A stretch of 64,000 nt of DNA from JACPDI01 sp035463475 (GTDB lineage Bacteria > Acidobacteriota > Vicinamibacteria > Vicinamibacterales > 2-12-FULL-66-21). The translations under genes and the position numbers were made by a program. Location of the stretch: assembly GCA_035463475.1 (NCBI GenBank), contig DATHTE010000110.1:1-64000 (forward strand), in the 5' to 3' direction. Shown here in pieces: positions 33,460-42,384 of the stretch (its first letter is position 1; the number at the start of each line of letters is the position of its first letter). The notes under the pieces are model-generated. The model saw only the letters and a program-made list of their open reading frames with translations. It had not been told where the DNA came from and made no database searches.

Positions 33460-34355
33460 TCAAATCGATGACCGGCTTTGCCTCGCTCACGCGGGACGAG
33501 AACGCGACGACCATTGGCGTGACGATTCGCGCGGTGAACAGCCGGTACCTCGATCTGCAGCTCCGGCTGCCGCAGGCGCTCGGGGACCTGGAGCCGAAAC
33601 TGCGCGCGGCCGCGCAGCAGCGGCTCTCGCGCGGGCGCATCGAGGTGAGCGTCTCGCTGCAGACCCGTCAGCCGGCCGCGCCGGACGTGCAGCTGAACGA
33701 CGGCTTCGTCGAAGCGCTCAGCGCGGCGCTCGCCCAGGCGCGAGCGAAGGGGCTCGTTGCGGGGGAACTTGCGCCGGGCGACCTGTTGCGGCTGCCGCAG
33801 GCGCTCGTGATCCGTGAGCGGGAAGAGTCGGCGGAACAGGCGACCGCCGCGGCCGCCTCGCTCGAGCGCGCGATCCTCGCCGCCGTTGCCGATGCGCTCG
33901 CCGCCCTGGACGAAATGCGCACCCGTGAAGGAGAGGCGCTCGCGACCGATCTCGAAGGGCGGCGAGGCCGGCTGCACGAGATCATCGACAACGTGGCCGC
34001 GGCCGCCGACGCCGGTCGGGCGGCTCGCCAGCAGCAGCTCGCCGATCGCGTCAAGGAGTTCGGCGTGGAGGCGGCCGTGGATCCGGCGGCCCTCGCCCAG
34101 GAGATCGTCCGGTTCGTCGCCCGCTCGGACATCACCGAGGAACTCGTCCGGTTCCGCACGCACCTCGACCACTGGGCGGCGCTCGCCGCGGGGGCGGAGC
34201 CGTGCGGCCGCAAGCTCGATTTCCTGCTGCAGGAGCTGAACCGGGAGATCAACACGATCGGGTCGAAGGCCGAAGGGGCGACCGCCTCGGCGCTCGTCGT
34301 CGAGGCGAAGGCGGAACTCGAACGCGTGCGCGAACAGGTCCAGAATGTCGAGTGA
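33456..34355 (+). CDS. YicC-type endoribonuclease
   Basis: 299 residues from a GTG overlapping the previous stop (GTGA). Family N-terminus MIKSMTGFASLTRDENATT, then AVNSRYLDLQLRLPQALGDL, and the diagnostic C-terminus FLLQELNREINTIGSKAEGA. Characterised YicC is an endoribonuclease that takes part in small-RNA (RyhB) decay; the middle part is helical. It overlaps gmk by 11 bases, an arrangement (yicC-gmk-rpoZ) found across many bacterial phyla, which strengthens all three calls. Confidence 0.93.
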   Translation: MIKSMTGFASLTRDENATTIGVTIRAVNSRYLDLQLRLPQALGDLEPKLRAAAQQRLSRGRIEVSVSLQTRQPAAPDVQLNDGFVEALSAALAQARAKGLVAGELAPGDLLRLPQALVIREREESAEQATAAAASLERAILAAVADALAALDEMRTREGEALATDLEGRRGRLHEIIDNVAAAADAGRAARQQQLADRVKEFGVEAAVDPAALAQEIVRFVARSDITEELVRFRTHLDHWAALAAGAEPCGRKLDFLLQELNREINTIGSKAEGATASALVVEAKAELERVREQVQNVE

Positions 34356-34977
34356 GACGCGGAAAGGGCTGCTCTTCGTCGTGTCCGCGCCCTCCGGGAC
34401 GGGCAAGACAACGCTCGTCGAAGAGCTCGTGCGCGTAATGCCGGGGCTGAAAATGTCCCGGTCCTACACGTCCCGGGCGGCGCGTCCGGGCGAGTGCGAC
34501 GGGGTCGACTATAATTTTGTGACACGCGCCCGATTCGAGGAGATGGTCGCCCGGGACGAGTTCCTGGAGTGGGCTGACGTGTTCGGCAACCTCTACGGGA
34601 CGCGTCGAGCGGACACCGAGCGTCGGCTTGCGGCCGGCGATGACGTCGTCCTCGTCATCGACGTGCAGGGAGCGCGGCAGGTCCGCCGGCAGAGAGTGCC
34701 GACGATTACCGTGTTCGTGATGCCCCCCTCGTTCGAGGCGCTCGAGCGTCGGCTGCGCGGGCGGTGCAAGGACACCGAGGAGGCGATCCTGCGCCGGCTC
34801 GCCACGGCGCGGGACGAAGTGGCCGCATTCAACGAGTACGAGTACGTGGTGGTCAACGACGAGTTCGACGCCTGCGTCGAGCGGCTGCGGAGCATCGTCG
34901 TGGCGGAGCGGGCGAGGCTGGCGGTCGTGCGCCGCAGAGCCGAGCGGATCGTGTCCACATTCACAGGGAAGGACTGA
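34345..34977 (+). CDS. gmk: Guanylate kinase
   Basis: 210 residues. Phosphorylates GMP to GDP with ATP. P-loop VSAPSGTGKTTLVEELV, GMP-binding region RSYTSRAARPGECDGVDYNF, EFLEWADVFGNLYGT, and IDVQGARQVRRQ. The ATG at 34345 lies within the end of yicC. Followed after six bases by rpoZ, the usual partner. Confidence 0.96.
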   Translation: MSSETRKGLLFVVSAPSGTGKTTLVEELVRVMPGLKMSRSYTSRAARPGECDGVDYNFVTRARFEEMVARDEFLEWADVFGNLYGTRRADTERRLAAGDDVVLVIDVQGARQVRRQRVPTITVFVMPPSFEALERRLRGRCKDTEEAILRRLATARDEVAAFNEYEYVVVNDEFDACVERLRSIVVAERARLAVVRRRAERIVSTFTGKD

Positions 34978-34983
34978 AGGCAC

Positions 34984-35151
34984 GTGGGGAAATCAGAACC
35001 GAAGAACGGATTCGAATTCGTGACGGTGGCCAGCGCGCGGGCCCGGCAGCTGCTGCGCGGCTGCACGCCGAAAGTGGAGTCGCGCTCGCCCAAGAAGGCG
35101 CGGGTGGCCATGCGCGAGGTGAAGGCCGGGGCGGTCCGGAAGACCGAGTAG
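34984..35151 (+). CDS. rpoZ: RNA polymerase omega subunit (short)
   Basis: 55 residues from the GTG at 34984 (GAAGG about 9 bases upstream). The sequence includes FEFVTVASARARQLLRGCTP, the conserved omega motif in which the Arg-Ala-Arg-Gln-Leu helix contacts the beta-prime subunit, then VESRSPKKARVAMREVKAGA. Shorter than E. coli omega (91) but complete for the core helix. Position between gmk and coaBC is the standard neighbourhood. Omega helps assemble RNA polymerase; the ppGpp-binding MAR residues of the E. coli N-terminus are not present here. Confidence 0.9.
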   Translation: MGKSEPKNGFEFVTVASARARQLLRGCTPKVESRSPKKARVAMREVKAGAVRKTE

Positions 35152-35155
35152 CACG

Positions 35156-36397
35156 ATGTCCCTTATCGCGTTGGGCGTGAGCGGCGGGATCGGCGCTTAC
35201 AAAGCGGTCGAGGTCGTCCGCGCGCTCCAGCAGCGCGGGCACGATGTCGTCGCCATCATGACCCGCAATGCGCGGCGCTTCGTCGCGCCGCTGACCTTCG
35301 AAGCGATCACGCGGCATCGTGTCATCAGCAGCCAGTGGACGCCCGGGCTCAACGCCGACATCGAACACATCTCCATCGCGACGGACATCGATCTGCTGAT
35401 CGTCGCGCCAGCGACCGCGAACATCCTGGGCAAGCTCGCGAACGGGATCGCGGACGACTTCCTGTCCACGCTGTACCTCGCGACGCGAGCGCCGGTGCTC
35501 GTCGCGCCGGCGATGAACACGCGGATGCTCGAACACGAGGCGGTGCAGCGCAACCTGACCAAGCTCGCGTCGCGGGGCGTGCACTTCGTCGAGCCGTCGG
35601 AAGGCTACCTGGCGTGCGGCTGGATGGGGAAAGGACGCCTGGCCGACCCTGCTGTCATCGCGGAGGCGGCCGAGCAGATCCTCAGGCCGACACAGTCACT
35701 CACGGGGCGCCGCGTTCTGGTGAGCGCGGGGCCGACCTACGAGGACCTCGACCCGGTCCGCTTCGTCGGGAACCGCTCGAGCGGGAAGATGGGCTTCGCG
35801 CTGGCGGAGGAGGCCGCGAGGAGGGGCGCAGCGGTGACGATCGTCGCGGGCCCGACGCGGGTCGATCCCCCGCCCGGGCCTTCGGTCGTGCGAGTGCGCT
35901 CGGCGGCGGAGATGCGTGACGCCGTGCTGCAGCATGCCGAGGGCGCGGACCTGGTGATCATGGCTGCGGCGGTGGCCGACTACACGCCGGTGGCAGGCGC
36001 CGCGGCGGGGAAGCTGCCGCGCGAGGGGGAGGTCCTGACGCTGGAGCTCCGCAAGACCCCTGACATCCTCGGCGAGCTGGGGCGCCGTCGAGGCGCGGAA
36101 CACCTCCCGGTGCTCATCGGCTTCGCGGCCGAGACCGGAGATCCGTCAGCCCGCGCCCGGGAGAAACTCCTCTCCAAGCGGATCGATTTGATAATCGCCA
36201 ACGACGTGTCGCGAAGCGATCGCGGCTTCGACGTCGACATGAACGCCGCGACGATGATCAGCGCCGTGGGCGACGAGGCGCTCCCGCTGCAGACCAAGCG
36301 TGACCTCGCGCGCGCGATCCTCGACCGGGCCGAAGCCCTCCTCAACGCCGCCGCGACCGCGCGCGCCTCTGCGCCGCACGCTGACTTCCGTGGCTGA
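35156..36397 (+). CDS. coaBC: Bifunctional phosphopantothenoylcysteine decarboxylase / phosphopantothenate-cysteine ligase
   Basis: 413 residues. Two steps of coenzyme A synthesis. The N-terminal flavoprotein decarboxylase (about 1-180) has ALGVSGGIGAYKAVEVVRAL, the PAMNTRMLEHEAVQRNL motif and the catalytic-Cys flap GYLACGWMGKGRLADP. The C-terminal ligase (about 185-400) has VLVSAGPTYEDLDPVRFVGN, RSSGKMGFALAEEA, the MAAAVADYTP loop, and IGFAAETGD. The gene follows rpoZ by four bases. The 3' end overlaps the uracil-DNA glycosylase start by 8 bases. Confidence 0.96.
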   Translation: MSLIALGVSGGIGAYKAVEVVRALQQRGHDVVAIMTRNARRFVAPLTFEAITRHRVISSQWTPGLNADIEHISIATDIDLLIVAPATANILGKLANGIADDFLSTLYLATRAPVLVAPAMNTRMLEHEAVQRNLTKLASRGVHFVEPSEGYLACGWMGKGRLADPAVIAEAAEQILRPTQSLTGRRVLVSAGPTYEDLDPVRFVGNRSSGKMGFALAEEAARRGAAVTIVAGPTRVDPPPGPSVVRVRSAAEMRDAVLQHAEGADLVIMAAAVADYTPVAGAAAGKLPREGEVLTLELRKTPDILGELGRRRGAEHLPVLIGFAAETGDPSARAREKLLSKRIDLIIANDVSRSDRGFDVDMNAATMISAVGDEALPLQTKRDLARAILDRAEALLNAAATARASAPHADFRG

Positions 36398-37124
36398 CCC
36401 GCGGGACCTCCGACAGCAGGCCGCCGAGCACCTCCGGTTCTTCTCGGATCTCGGAGTGGAAGGAGTCAGCCGCGACCTGCGCTGGAGAGCGCGCGGCGCG
36501 GGCGAGAAGCTGACACCTGCGACGATAACGCCGGGCGGCGGCGGTCCGGCCACGCGCGCCAGCGCGCACGACCTGCTGGTGGAGATTCGCGCCGATCTCG
36601 GGGACTGCACGCGGTGCAAACTCCACCGCCTCGGGCGCACCCAGATCGTGTTTGGCGTCGGGAACCCGAACGCCGATCTGATGTTCGTCGGCGAAGCGCC
36701 CGGTCAGGACGAAGATCTCCAGGGCTTTCCGTTCGTGGGTCGCGCCGGACAACTCCTCACGAAGATCATCGAGGCGATCGGTCTGAAGCGCGAGGACGTG
36801 TACATCGCGAACGTGCTCAAGTGCCGTCCCCCCCAGAACCGCAACCCCGAGCCGGATGAAGTGGCGAGCTGCGTGCCGTTCCTGCGGCGCCAAATCGAGG
36901 CGATCGACCCGAAGGTGATCGTCGCGCTCGGATCGTTCGCGGCCCGCACGCTGCTGCAGACCGAGGACGCGATTTCGCGTCTGCGCGGCCGCGTCTATCG
37001 GTACGGCAAAGCCAGCCTGGTGGCGACCTACCATCCCGCCTACCTTCTCCGAAGCCCTGAGAAGAAGCGCGACACATGGGAGGACATGAAGAAAGTCCGG
37101 GCGCTCCTGCGCGGCGAGGCGTGA
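36390..37124 (+). CDS. Uracil-DNA glycosylase, family 4 (Fe-S)
   Basis: 244 residues from the GTG at 36390; the frame is open upstream through coaBC. Removes uracil from DNA. Four cluster-ligand cysteines are in place: CTRCKLHRLG and KCRPPQNRNPEP with VASCVPFL. Active-site motif I is VGEAPGQDEDLQGFPFVGRA, with ALGSFAARTLL between, and motif III is ATYHPAYLLRSP. The first ~80 residues are a variable linker (Pro/Gly/Thr), as in many type 4 enzymes. It sits one base before priA, so repair and replication restart are co-expressed. Confidence 0.94.
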   Translation: MADPRDLRQQAAEHLRFFSDLGVEGVSRDLRWRARGAGEKLTPATITPGGGGPATRASAHDLLVEIRADLGDCTRCKLHRLGRTQIVFGVGNPNADLMFVGEAPGQDEDLQGFPFVGRAGQLLTKIIEAIGLKREDVYIANVLKCRPPQNRNPEPDEVASCVPFLRRQIEAIDPKVIVALGSFAARTLLQTEDAISRLRGRVYRYGKASLVATYHPAYLLRSPEKKRDTWEDMKKVRALLRGEA

Positions 37125-37125
37125 T

Positions 37126-39558
37126 GTGCGCGTCGCCGTGGCCGTTCCCGTACCAGGCCTCGATCTCCTGACGTACAGCGTCCCGGAGGGCTGGCCCGCC
37201 CCGTCCGTCGGCGCCCGCGCGCTCGTCCCGGTCGGCGCGCGCACGCTGACCGGCGTCATCGTTGGCGCCGCGAGCGCAGAGGACAGCGCCCGCGACGTCA
37301 AGCCGCTCGCCGACGTCCTCGATGCGTCTCCATTCCTTCCAGCCGACGTGGTGAAGCTCGCGCTGTGGGTCGCGGAGTATTACGTCAGCCCCCCGGGGGA
37401 AGCGCTCGCCGCCGCGATGCCGCCGGGCGCGTCCATCGAAAGCGAGCGCCGCCTTCGGATCACCGACGCCGGGCGCGAGGCGCTCGCCCGCGGCGGTCTG
37501 CCGCGCGGCGCGTCCGTGCGCGTGCTGAGGCTACTGGAGCCGGGCAGGCCGGAGGCGCTGGCCAGGATCGCCCGGAGGCTGTCGGCCGGCGCGCCGCCGA
37601 AGGGCCTTCACGCGCTCGTCAACGCATTGGCCGCGTCCGGGCTGATCGAGGTCGAGCAGCCGCTCGTCGGCAGGGCAGACGCGTTTCGCGTCGAGAAGAT
37701 TGCCGCGATCACCGCGCAGGGACTCGACGCCGGCGCGCACCCGCGTCTGGGGCCGCGTCAGCTCGAGGCGATCGCGGCGCTCCGTGGCGCGCCGGAGGGG
37801 ATGTCGTTCCGGGAGCTCGCGGAGCGCGGGATCGACGCTGACACCGTTGGGCGTCTCGCCTCACGCGGTCTGGTGGCGGTGCGCACGCGGCGCCTGGAGC
37901 GCGACCCCTGGGATGCCAACGCCCTCGCGATCGCCGGGTCGAACGAACTGGAGCTGACGGGCGAGCAGGCACGCGCCGTGGAACGGCTGGAGCCGCGGCT
38001 GCGCGCGCACGCGTTCCACGCCGCGCTCCTCTACGGCGTGACGGGCAGCGGCAAGACAGAGGTGTACCTGCGGCTGGCGCGGCGCAGCCTCTCGCACGGG
38101 CGGCGCGTGCTGATGCTCGTGCCGGAAATCGCGCTCACCCCCGCCGTCGCGGCCCGTTTCCGCGCCGCGTTCGGCGATCGCGTCGCGATCCAGCACAGCG
38201 GTCTTTCCGACGGCGAGCGGCACGACCAGTGGCACCGCATTCGATCGGGCGCGATCGACGTGGCGGTGGGCACGCGGTCGGCCGTGTTCGCCCCGCTTCC
38301 GGACATCGGGCTCATCGTCGTGGACGAGGAGCACGACGGGTCCTATAAGCAGGACGAGACGCCGCGCTATAACGGGCGCGACGTGGCGCTCGTTCGCGGA
38401 CGGCAGGCCGGGGCGCTCGTGGTGCTCGGTTCGGCGACGCCGTCGATGGAGAGCTACTCCAACGCCGAGAAGGGGCGCTACGAGAAGATCGTGCTGCAGC
38501 GGCGCGTGCTCGACCGCCCGCTGGCGGACGTCGAGATCGTGGACATGCGCGAGGAGCTGGCCAGCGAAGGGCCGGACGTCGTGCTGAGCCGCGCGCTGGC
38601 GGCAGCGCTTCAGCAGACGCATGCGAGGGGGGAGCAGGCGGTCGTGCTGTTGAACCGGCGCGGCTACGCGGCCGCGGTGTTCTGCCGGCAGTGCGGCGGG
38701 ACCGCCGAATGCCCGAACTGCAGCGTCTCGCTCACCGTGCACCTGCAATCGCGGCGGGCCCGCTGTCACTACTGCAACTACTCGATGACCGTCCCGAAGC
38801 AGTGCCCGGCCTGCGCGGCGCCCTACCTGGATCACGTGGGGTTCGGCACCGAGCGCGTCGAAGCCGAGGTGAAACGCGCGCTGCCCGGCGCGCGCGTCGC
38901 GCGGCTCGACCGCGACACCGTGCGTCGCCGCGGGGCCATCACCGCGCTGCTCTCGCGGTTCGCGGCCGGCGATATCGACGTGCTCGTCGGTACGCAGATG
39001 GTCGCAAAGGGGCATGACTTTCCGCGGGTGACGCTGGTCGGTGTCGTCTCGGCCGACGTCGGATTGGGCCTCGCGGACTTCCGCGCCGCGGAGCGCACGT
39101 TTCAGCTGCTCACGCAGGTCGCCGGGCGCGCCGGCCGCGGCGAGGCGCCGGGCGTCGCGATCGTCCAGACGCTGTTCCCGGCGCATTACAGCATCCGCCA
39201 CGCCTGCCGCCAGGATTACGAGGCGTTCTTCCAGGAGGAGCTCCGGTTCCGGCGGGCCATGCGGTACCCGCCGGCGGTCGCGCTGATCAACACGATCGTG
39301 AGGGGCGCCTCGCTCGCCGACGCGTTGACCACGGCCACCGATCTCGCCCGGCGCGTCCGGACCGGCCCCTACGACCTGCGCGTGCTCGGCCCCGCCACCG
39401 CGCCGCTCAGCCGCCTGCGCGGCGAGCACCGCGTGCAGTTCTTCATCAAGGGAACGAACCGCCGCGTGATGCGCACGGCGCTCGTCGGTGCGCTTGAACA
39501 CCTCAGGGCGCACCGGCGGAAGATCGTCGTCGACGTGGATCCCCTCACGGTGCTCTAG
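37126..39558 (+). CDS. priA: Primosomal protein N' (replication restart helicase)
   Basis: 810 residues from a GTG one base after the previous stop. 3'-5' superfamily 2 helicase that reloads the replisome at stalled forks. N-terminal 3'-DNA-binding domain (about 1-110), winged-helix part, helicase with Walker A YGVTGSGKTEVYLRLA, motif II VVDEEHDGSYKQD, and APRYNGRDV-like RYNGRDVALVRG. Two zinc clusters: CRQCGGTAECPNCSVSLTVH and CHYCNYSMTVPKQCPAC (eight Cys). Later motifs: VLVGTQMVAKGHDFP, QVAGRAGRG. The last four bases overlap the convergent site-2 protease gene. Confidence 0.96.
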   Translation: MRVAVAVPVPGLDLLTYSVPEGWPAPSVGARALVPVGARTLTGVIVGAASAEDSARDVKPLADVLDASPFLPADVVKLALWVAEYYVSPPGEALAAAMPPGASIESERRLRITDAGREALARGGLPRGASVRVLRLLEPGRPEALARIARRLSAGAPPKGLHALVNALAASGLIEVEQPLVGRADAFRVEKIAAITAQGLDAGAHPRLGPRQLEAIAALRGAPEGMSFRELAERGIDADTVGRLASRGLVAVRTRRLERDPWDANALAIAGSNELELTGEQARAVERLEPRLRAHAFHAALLYGVTGSGKTEVYLRLARRSLSHGRRVLMLVPEIALTPAVAARFRAAFGDRVAIQHSGLSDGERHDQWHRIRSGAIDVAVGTRSAVFAPLPDIGLIVVDEEHDGSYKQDETPRYNGRDVALVRGRQAGALVVLGSATPSMESYSNAEKGRYEKIVLQRRVLDRPLADVEIVDMREELASEGPDVVLSRALAAALQQTHARGEQAVVLLNRRGYAAAVFCRQCGGTAECPNCSVSLTVHLQSRRARCHYCNYSMTVPKQCPACAAPYLDHVGFGTERVEAEVKRALPGARVARLDRDTVRRRGAITALLSRFAAGDIDVLVGTQMVAKGHDFPRVTLVGVVSADVGLGLADFRAAERTFQLLTQVAGRAGRGEAPGVAIVQTLFPAHYSIRHACRQDYEAFFQEELRFRRAMRYPPAVALINTIVRGASLADALTTATDLARRVRTGPYDLRVLGPATAPLSRLRGEHRVQFFIKGTNRRVMRTALVGALEHLRAHRRKIVVDVDPLTVL

Positions 39559-40559
39559 CTGCTCAGCGTGAACACCTCGATCGGCACGGGCGTGAAGGAG
39601 AGGATGAAAATCACCGCGGAAAGCAGGGCAATCGCCTGCCGCCCGGGATCGAGCTGGATCGATTCATCGAGGACGCTCGGATGGCGCGGGCCGAAAGCGA
39701 TCAGCATCGCCAGCATCATGAGTGTCATCATGAACCAGCTCGAGGAGACGAACGTCAGCGTCACGGCGACGGCGACGGTCAGCAGCGAGATGAGCGTCGC
39801 GCGTCGCCCGAGCGCCGAATAGGAAATGTGCCCGCCATCGAGCTGCCCGAACGGCAGCAGGTTCAGCGCCGTCGCGAGCAGGCCGAACCAGGCCGCGAAC
39901 GCCATCGGGTGCAGGTTGATCGAGTAGCCGTCGCTCACGGTGCCCCACACCAGCCGTGTCGCGAGGCGGAAGAGCAGCGGCTCACCGAGCTCCCAGCCGA
40001 CGAAGTCGGCGGGCAGCGGCGCGACGGTGGACATCGCGAGCCCCAGGAACAGCGCCGGCAGCAGCAGGGCAAAGCCGGCGAGCGGCCCCGCGACGCCGAT
40101 GTCGAACAGGATCCTGCGGTTCGGAAACGCCTCGCGAATGCGGATGAACGCGCCGATGGTGCCGGTCAGCGGAATGGGCGCCGGCAGAAAATAAGGCAGC
40201 GTGGCGTCCACGCGATGGTACCGGCACATGAGATAGTGTCCCATCTCATGCGCGCCGAGAATCAACAGCAGCGTGCCGCTGTACCACAGGCCGTGCGGCC
40301 ACATGTAGCCGAGGAACCCGCCGAGACTCACGCCGACTCCGCGCGAACCGAAGTTGGACAGGAAACTCAGGTAGTGCAGCGCGCCGACAAAAGTCGTCGT
40401 GAACAGCGTCACGAGCAGCAGCAGGATGTGCACCCAGTATCGGTGGCGGAAGCGCAGCGCGGGCCAGGCCGCTGGTTGCGCGACTGGTGCGACAGGTTCA
40501 ACTTCCGGCCACGGCAGGTCGCGCGCCGGGGGCTGGCTTGGCGGGTATTCTGTGGACAC
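39555..40559 (-). CDS. Site-2 protease family metalloprotease (M50)
   Basis: 334 residues from a GTG. Membrane zinc protease with about seven hydrophobic segments. Zinc motif HEMGH in LLILGAHEMGHYLMCRYHRV, third ligand in LNLLPFGQLDGGHISYSALG (the N-x2-P-x4-D-G-G form of M50). YFLPAPIPLTGTIGAFIRI and FDIGVAGPLAGFA are typical of the plant/cyanobacterial EGY-like subgroup without PDZ. A disordered Pro-rich N-terminus (1-40) faces the cytoplasm. It follows the HU gene by 8 bases on the same strand. The substrate, often an anti-sigma factor, is unknown. Confidence 0.9.
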   Translation of the reverse strand: MSTEYPPSQPPARDLPWPEVEPVAPVAQPAAWPALRFRHRYWVHILLLLVTLFTTTFVGALHYLSFLSNFGSRGVGVSLGGFLGYMWPHGLWYSGTLLLILGAHEMGHYLMCRYHRVDATLPYFLPAPIPLTGTIGAFIRIREAFPNRRILFDIGVAGPLAGFALLLPALFLGLAMSTVAPLPADFVGWELGEPLLFRLATRLVWGTVSDGYSINLHPMAFAAWFGLLATALNLLPFGQLDGGHISYSALGRRATLISLLTVAVAVTLTFVSSSWFMMTLMMLAMLIAFGPRHPSVLDESIQLDPGRQAIALLSAVIFILSFTPVPIEVFTLSS

Positions 40560-40567
40560 GTGGAAGG

Positions 40568-40840
40568 CTAGCCGCCGATGTTCTGGAGCTCCTTGCCCGG
40601 TTTGAAGCGAATGGTCCGTCCCGGCGGAATACGGACTTCCTTCCCTGTGCGCGGGTTGCGGCCGATGCCCCGCTTGCGCGGCTTCACCTGGAAGACGCCG
40701 AAGCCGCGGAGCTCGATTCGCTCGCCCCGCTGCATCGACAACCGCATCGCATCGAACACGGCATCGACGGCAACCTCAGCCTTCACCTTGGTGATGTCGG
40801 CCACGCGCGACACCTCGTTGACGATGTCGACTTTGATCAT
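40568..40840 (-). CDS. HU/IHF-family DNA-binding protein
   Basis: 90 residues from the ATG at 40840, preceded by GAGGAG at 8 bases; the frame extends up to 40885, but that would begin upstream of the mapped promoter's start, so it is rejected. Typical HU fold: two helices (VDIVNEVSRVADITKVKAEV), the GERIELRGFGVFQVKPRKRG strand region and the DNA-binding arm RNPRTGKEVRIPPGRTIRFK, including the tip proline. Dimeric; bends and compacts DNA. Whether it is HU or IHF-like is not resolved. Confidence 0.93.
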   Translation of the reverse strand: MIKVDIVNEVSRVADITKVKAEVAVDAVFDAMRLSMQRGERIELRGFGVFQVKPRKRGIGRNPRTGKEVRIPPGRTIRFKPGKELQNIGG

Positions 40841-40868
40841 GCTTAGCCGCTCCTCGGAAGTGATAAAT

Positions 40869-40897
40869 AGCATAAGGACAATCACTTACGCTGTCAA
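40869..40897 (-). promoter_or_regulatory. Sigma-70 promoter of the HU gene, with flanking inverted repeat
   Basis: TTGACA (40897-40892), exactly 17 bases, TATGCT (40874-40869): the best consensus promoter in the window. Predicted start near 40862 leaves about 22 bases to the ATG at 40840. An inverted pair AAGTGAT (40858-40864) / ATCACTT (40881-40887) brackets the -10 and could be an operator. The der gene starts 37 bases away in the other direction. Confidence 0.75.
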
Positions 40898-40933
40898 GTC
40901 CGCGTCTAAGTCGCAATTTCTGAGCGCCGCGGG

Positions 40934-42283
40934 ATGGCCTTGAAACGCCGGCCTGCGGTCGTGCTGGTGGGACGGCCCAATGTCGGCAAGAGTACGCTCT
41001 TCAACCGCATCACCGGGACCCGTCGAGCTATCGTCACGGCCGTGGCCGGCACCACGCGAGACGTGATTACCCAGCCCGCGGAATGGCAGGGCACCGCGTT
41101 CTCGCTCGTGGATACCGGCGGGATGTTCGGCCAGAGTGAGGACCCGCTGCATGACCTGGTCGTCGCGGGGGGCCGGCGTGCGATCACGGCGGGGGACGTG
41201 GTCGTCTTCTTGGTGGACGGCCGCGAGGGGGTCGTTCCGGGGGACCAGGACATCGCGCAGGCGCTCCACGAGGCGGGCAAGCCGGTCATCGTCGCCGTGA
41301 ACAAGACAGACGATCGCCGCGCCCGCGGGCGGATCGTCGAGTTCTACCAGTTCGGGTTCGAGCCGGTCCTCGAGATCGCGGCCGAACCCGGCGAGGGGAT
41401 CGGCGATCTGCTCGACGAGGTGCTCAAGCGCCTTCCCGCGAGGCGCGTGGTCCGAACGGAGGATGAGACCCCCGCCGAGGAAGCGGAGATCTCTGTCGCG
41501 ATCGTCGGCCGGCCGAACGTGGGGAAGTCATCGCTGTTGAACCGGCTGCTGCGCGAGGAGCGCGCGATGGTGAGCGAAATGCCGGGCACCACGCGCGACG
41601 CGGTCGACGCGGTCCTCCGCTGGAACCGGCGCCGCTTCCGGCTGGTGGACACAGCCGGTATCCGCCGTCCCGGCCGGGTCGCCCGATCGGGGCAACTCGA
41701 GTCGGTGAGTGTCCTGGTCGCGCGTCGCGCCATCGAGCGAGCCGACGTCGCTGTGGTGGTGATCGACGCGACCGAGGGGGCGACCGACCAGGACGGCGCG
41801 ATCGCGGGCGAGGTCGAAAAAGCGGGGTGCGGCGTGATCGTCGCCGCGAACAAGTGGGATCTCGTGAAAGGGCGCGGTCCCGACTACTCGAAGGAGTTCG
41901 ACGACCGCCTGCGCTTTCAGCTGAAGTTCCTCGAGTACGCGCCCGTGCTGCACATCTCGGCGCTCACCGGCGAGCGCGCGCCTAAGCTGCTCGAGATGGT
42001 GGATCGCGTCGCGGCGGCACGGGCGACGCGCATCCCCACTGGAGAGCTGAATCGCTTCATCAAGGCGATCACCGCGACGCACCCGCCCGCCAGCCCAGGG
42101 AAGCGCGAAGTGCGGATCCTGTACGCCGCGCAGACCGCTGTGAAGCCTCCGACGTTCGTGTTCTTCACGAACGTGGCAACGACGTTCCATTTCTCGTACG
42201 AGCGCTTCCTGGTCAACAGGCTGCGCGAGTCGTTCGGGCTGCTCGGCACGCCGGTGAGGATCCACGTGCGGCGGCGGGGGTAA
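40934..42283 (+). CDS. der: GTPase Der (EngA), ribosome assembly
   Basis: 449 residues. Two tandem G domains and a KH-like C-terminus, the layout unique to Der. Domain 1: VVLVGRPNVGKSTLFNRITG (about 13-20 for the P-loop), DTGGMFGQ, NKTD. Domain 2: VAIVGRPNVGKSSLLNRLLR (about 191-199), PGTTRDAVD, DTAGIRRPGRV, NKWD. KH domain: AVKPPTFVFFTNVATTFHFS and YERFLVNRLRESFGL. It acts in 50S subunit maturation. The TAA stop is followed at once by the REPIN-like element. Confidence 0.97.
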   Translation: MALKRRPAVVLVGRPNVGKSTLFNRITGTRRAIVTAVAGTTRDVITQPAEWQGTAFSLVDTGGMFGQSEDPLHDLVVAGGRRAITAGDVVVFLVDGREGVVPGDQDIAQALHEAGKPVIVAVNKTDDRRARGRIVEFYQFGFEPVLEIAAEPGEGIGDLLDEVLKRLPARRVVRTEDETPAEEAEISVAIVGRPNVGKSSLLNRLLREERAMVSEMPGTTRDAVDAVLRWNRRRFRLVDTAGIRRPGRVARSGQLESVSVLVARRAIERADVAVVVIDATEGATDQDGAIAGEVEKAGCGVIVAANKWDLVKGRGPDYSKEFDDRLRFQLKFLEYAPVLHISALTGERAPKLLEMVDRVAAARATRIPTGELNRFIKAITATHPPASPGKREVRILYAAQTAVKPPTFVFFTNVATTFHFSYERFLVNRLRESFGLLGTPVRIHVRRRG

Positions 42284-42372
42284 ATGGGGTCAGACCCCAT
42301 TTTTACGATTTGCGTAAGCGCCCGCACTCTCCCACGGCGCTCACGTAAACCGTAAAAATGGGGTCTGAACCC
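42284..42372. repeat. REPIN-like pair of TGGGGTCAGACCCC palindromes
   Basis: ATGGGGTCAGACCCCAT (42284-42300) directly after the der stop, and its mirror AAATGGGGTCTGAACCC at 42356-42372. The inner flanks also pair (42299-42322 with 42336-42359, nearly perfect), so the whole 89 bases fold into one long hairpin with smaller palindromes at the base. This is the layout of a REPIN (two REP sequences head to head). The core word also occurs at 20709-20723. Confidence 0.8.
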
Positions 42373-42384
42373 TTTTTGCTGGCA

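Noticed and set aside
34514..34519. TATAAT-like word (ctataattt) within gmk
   Set aside because: It lies in the conserved GVDYNF codons of guanylate kinase, so coding constraint explains it; no gene starts there.
40841..40885. Longer HU start at 40885
   Set aside because: It would begin upstream of the predicted transcription start of the TTGACA-17-TATGCT promoter, and HU family proteins begin at the ATG at 40840.
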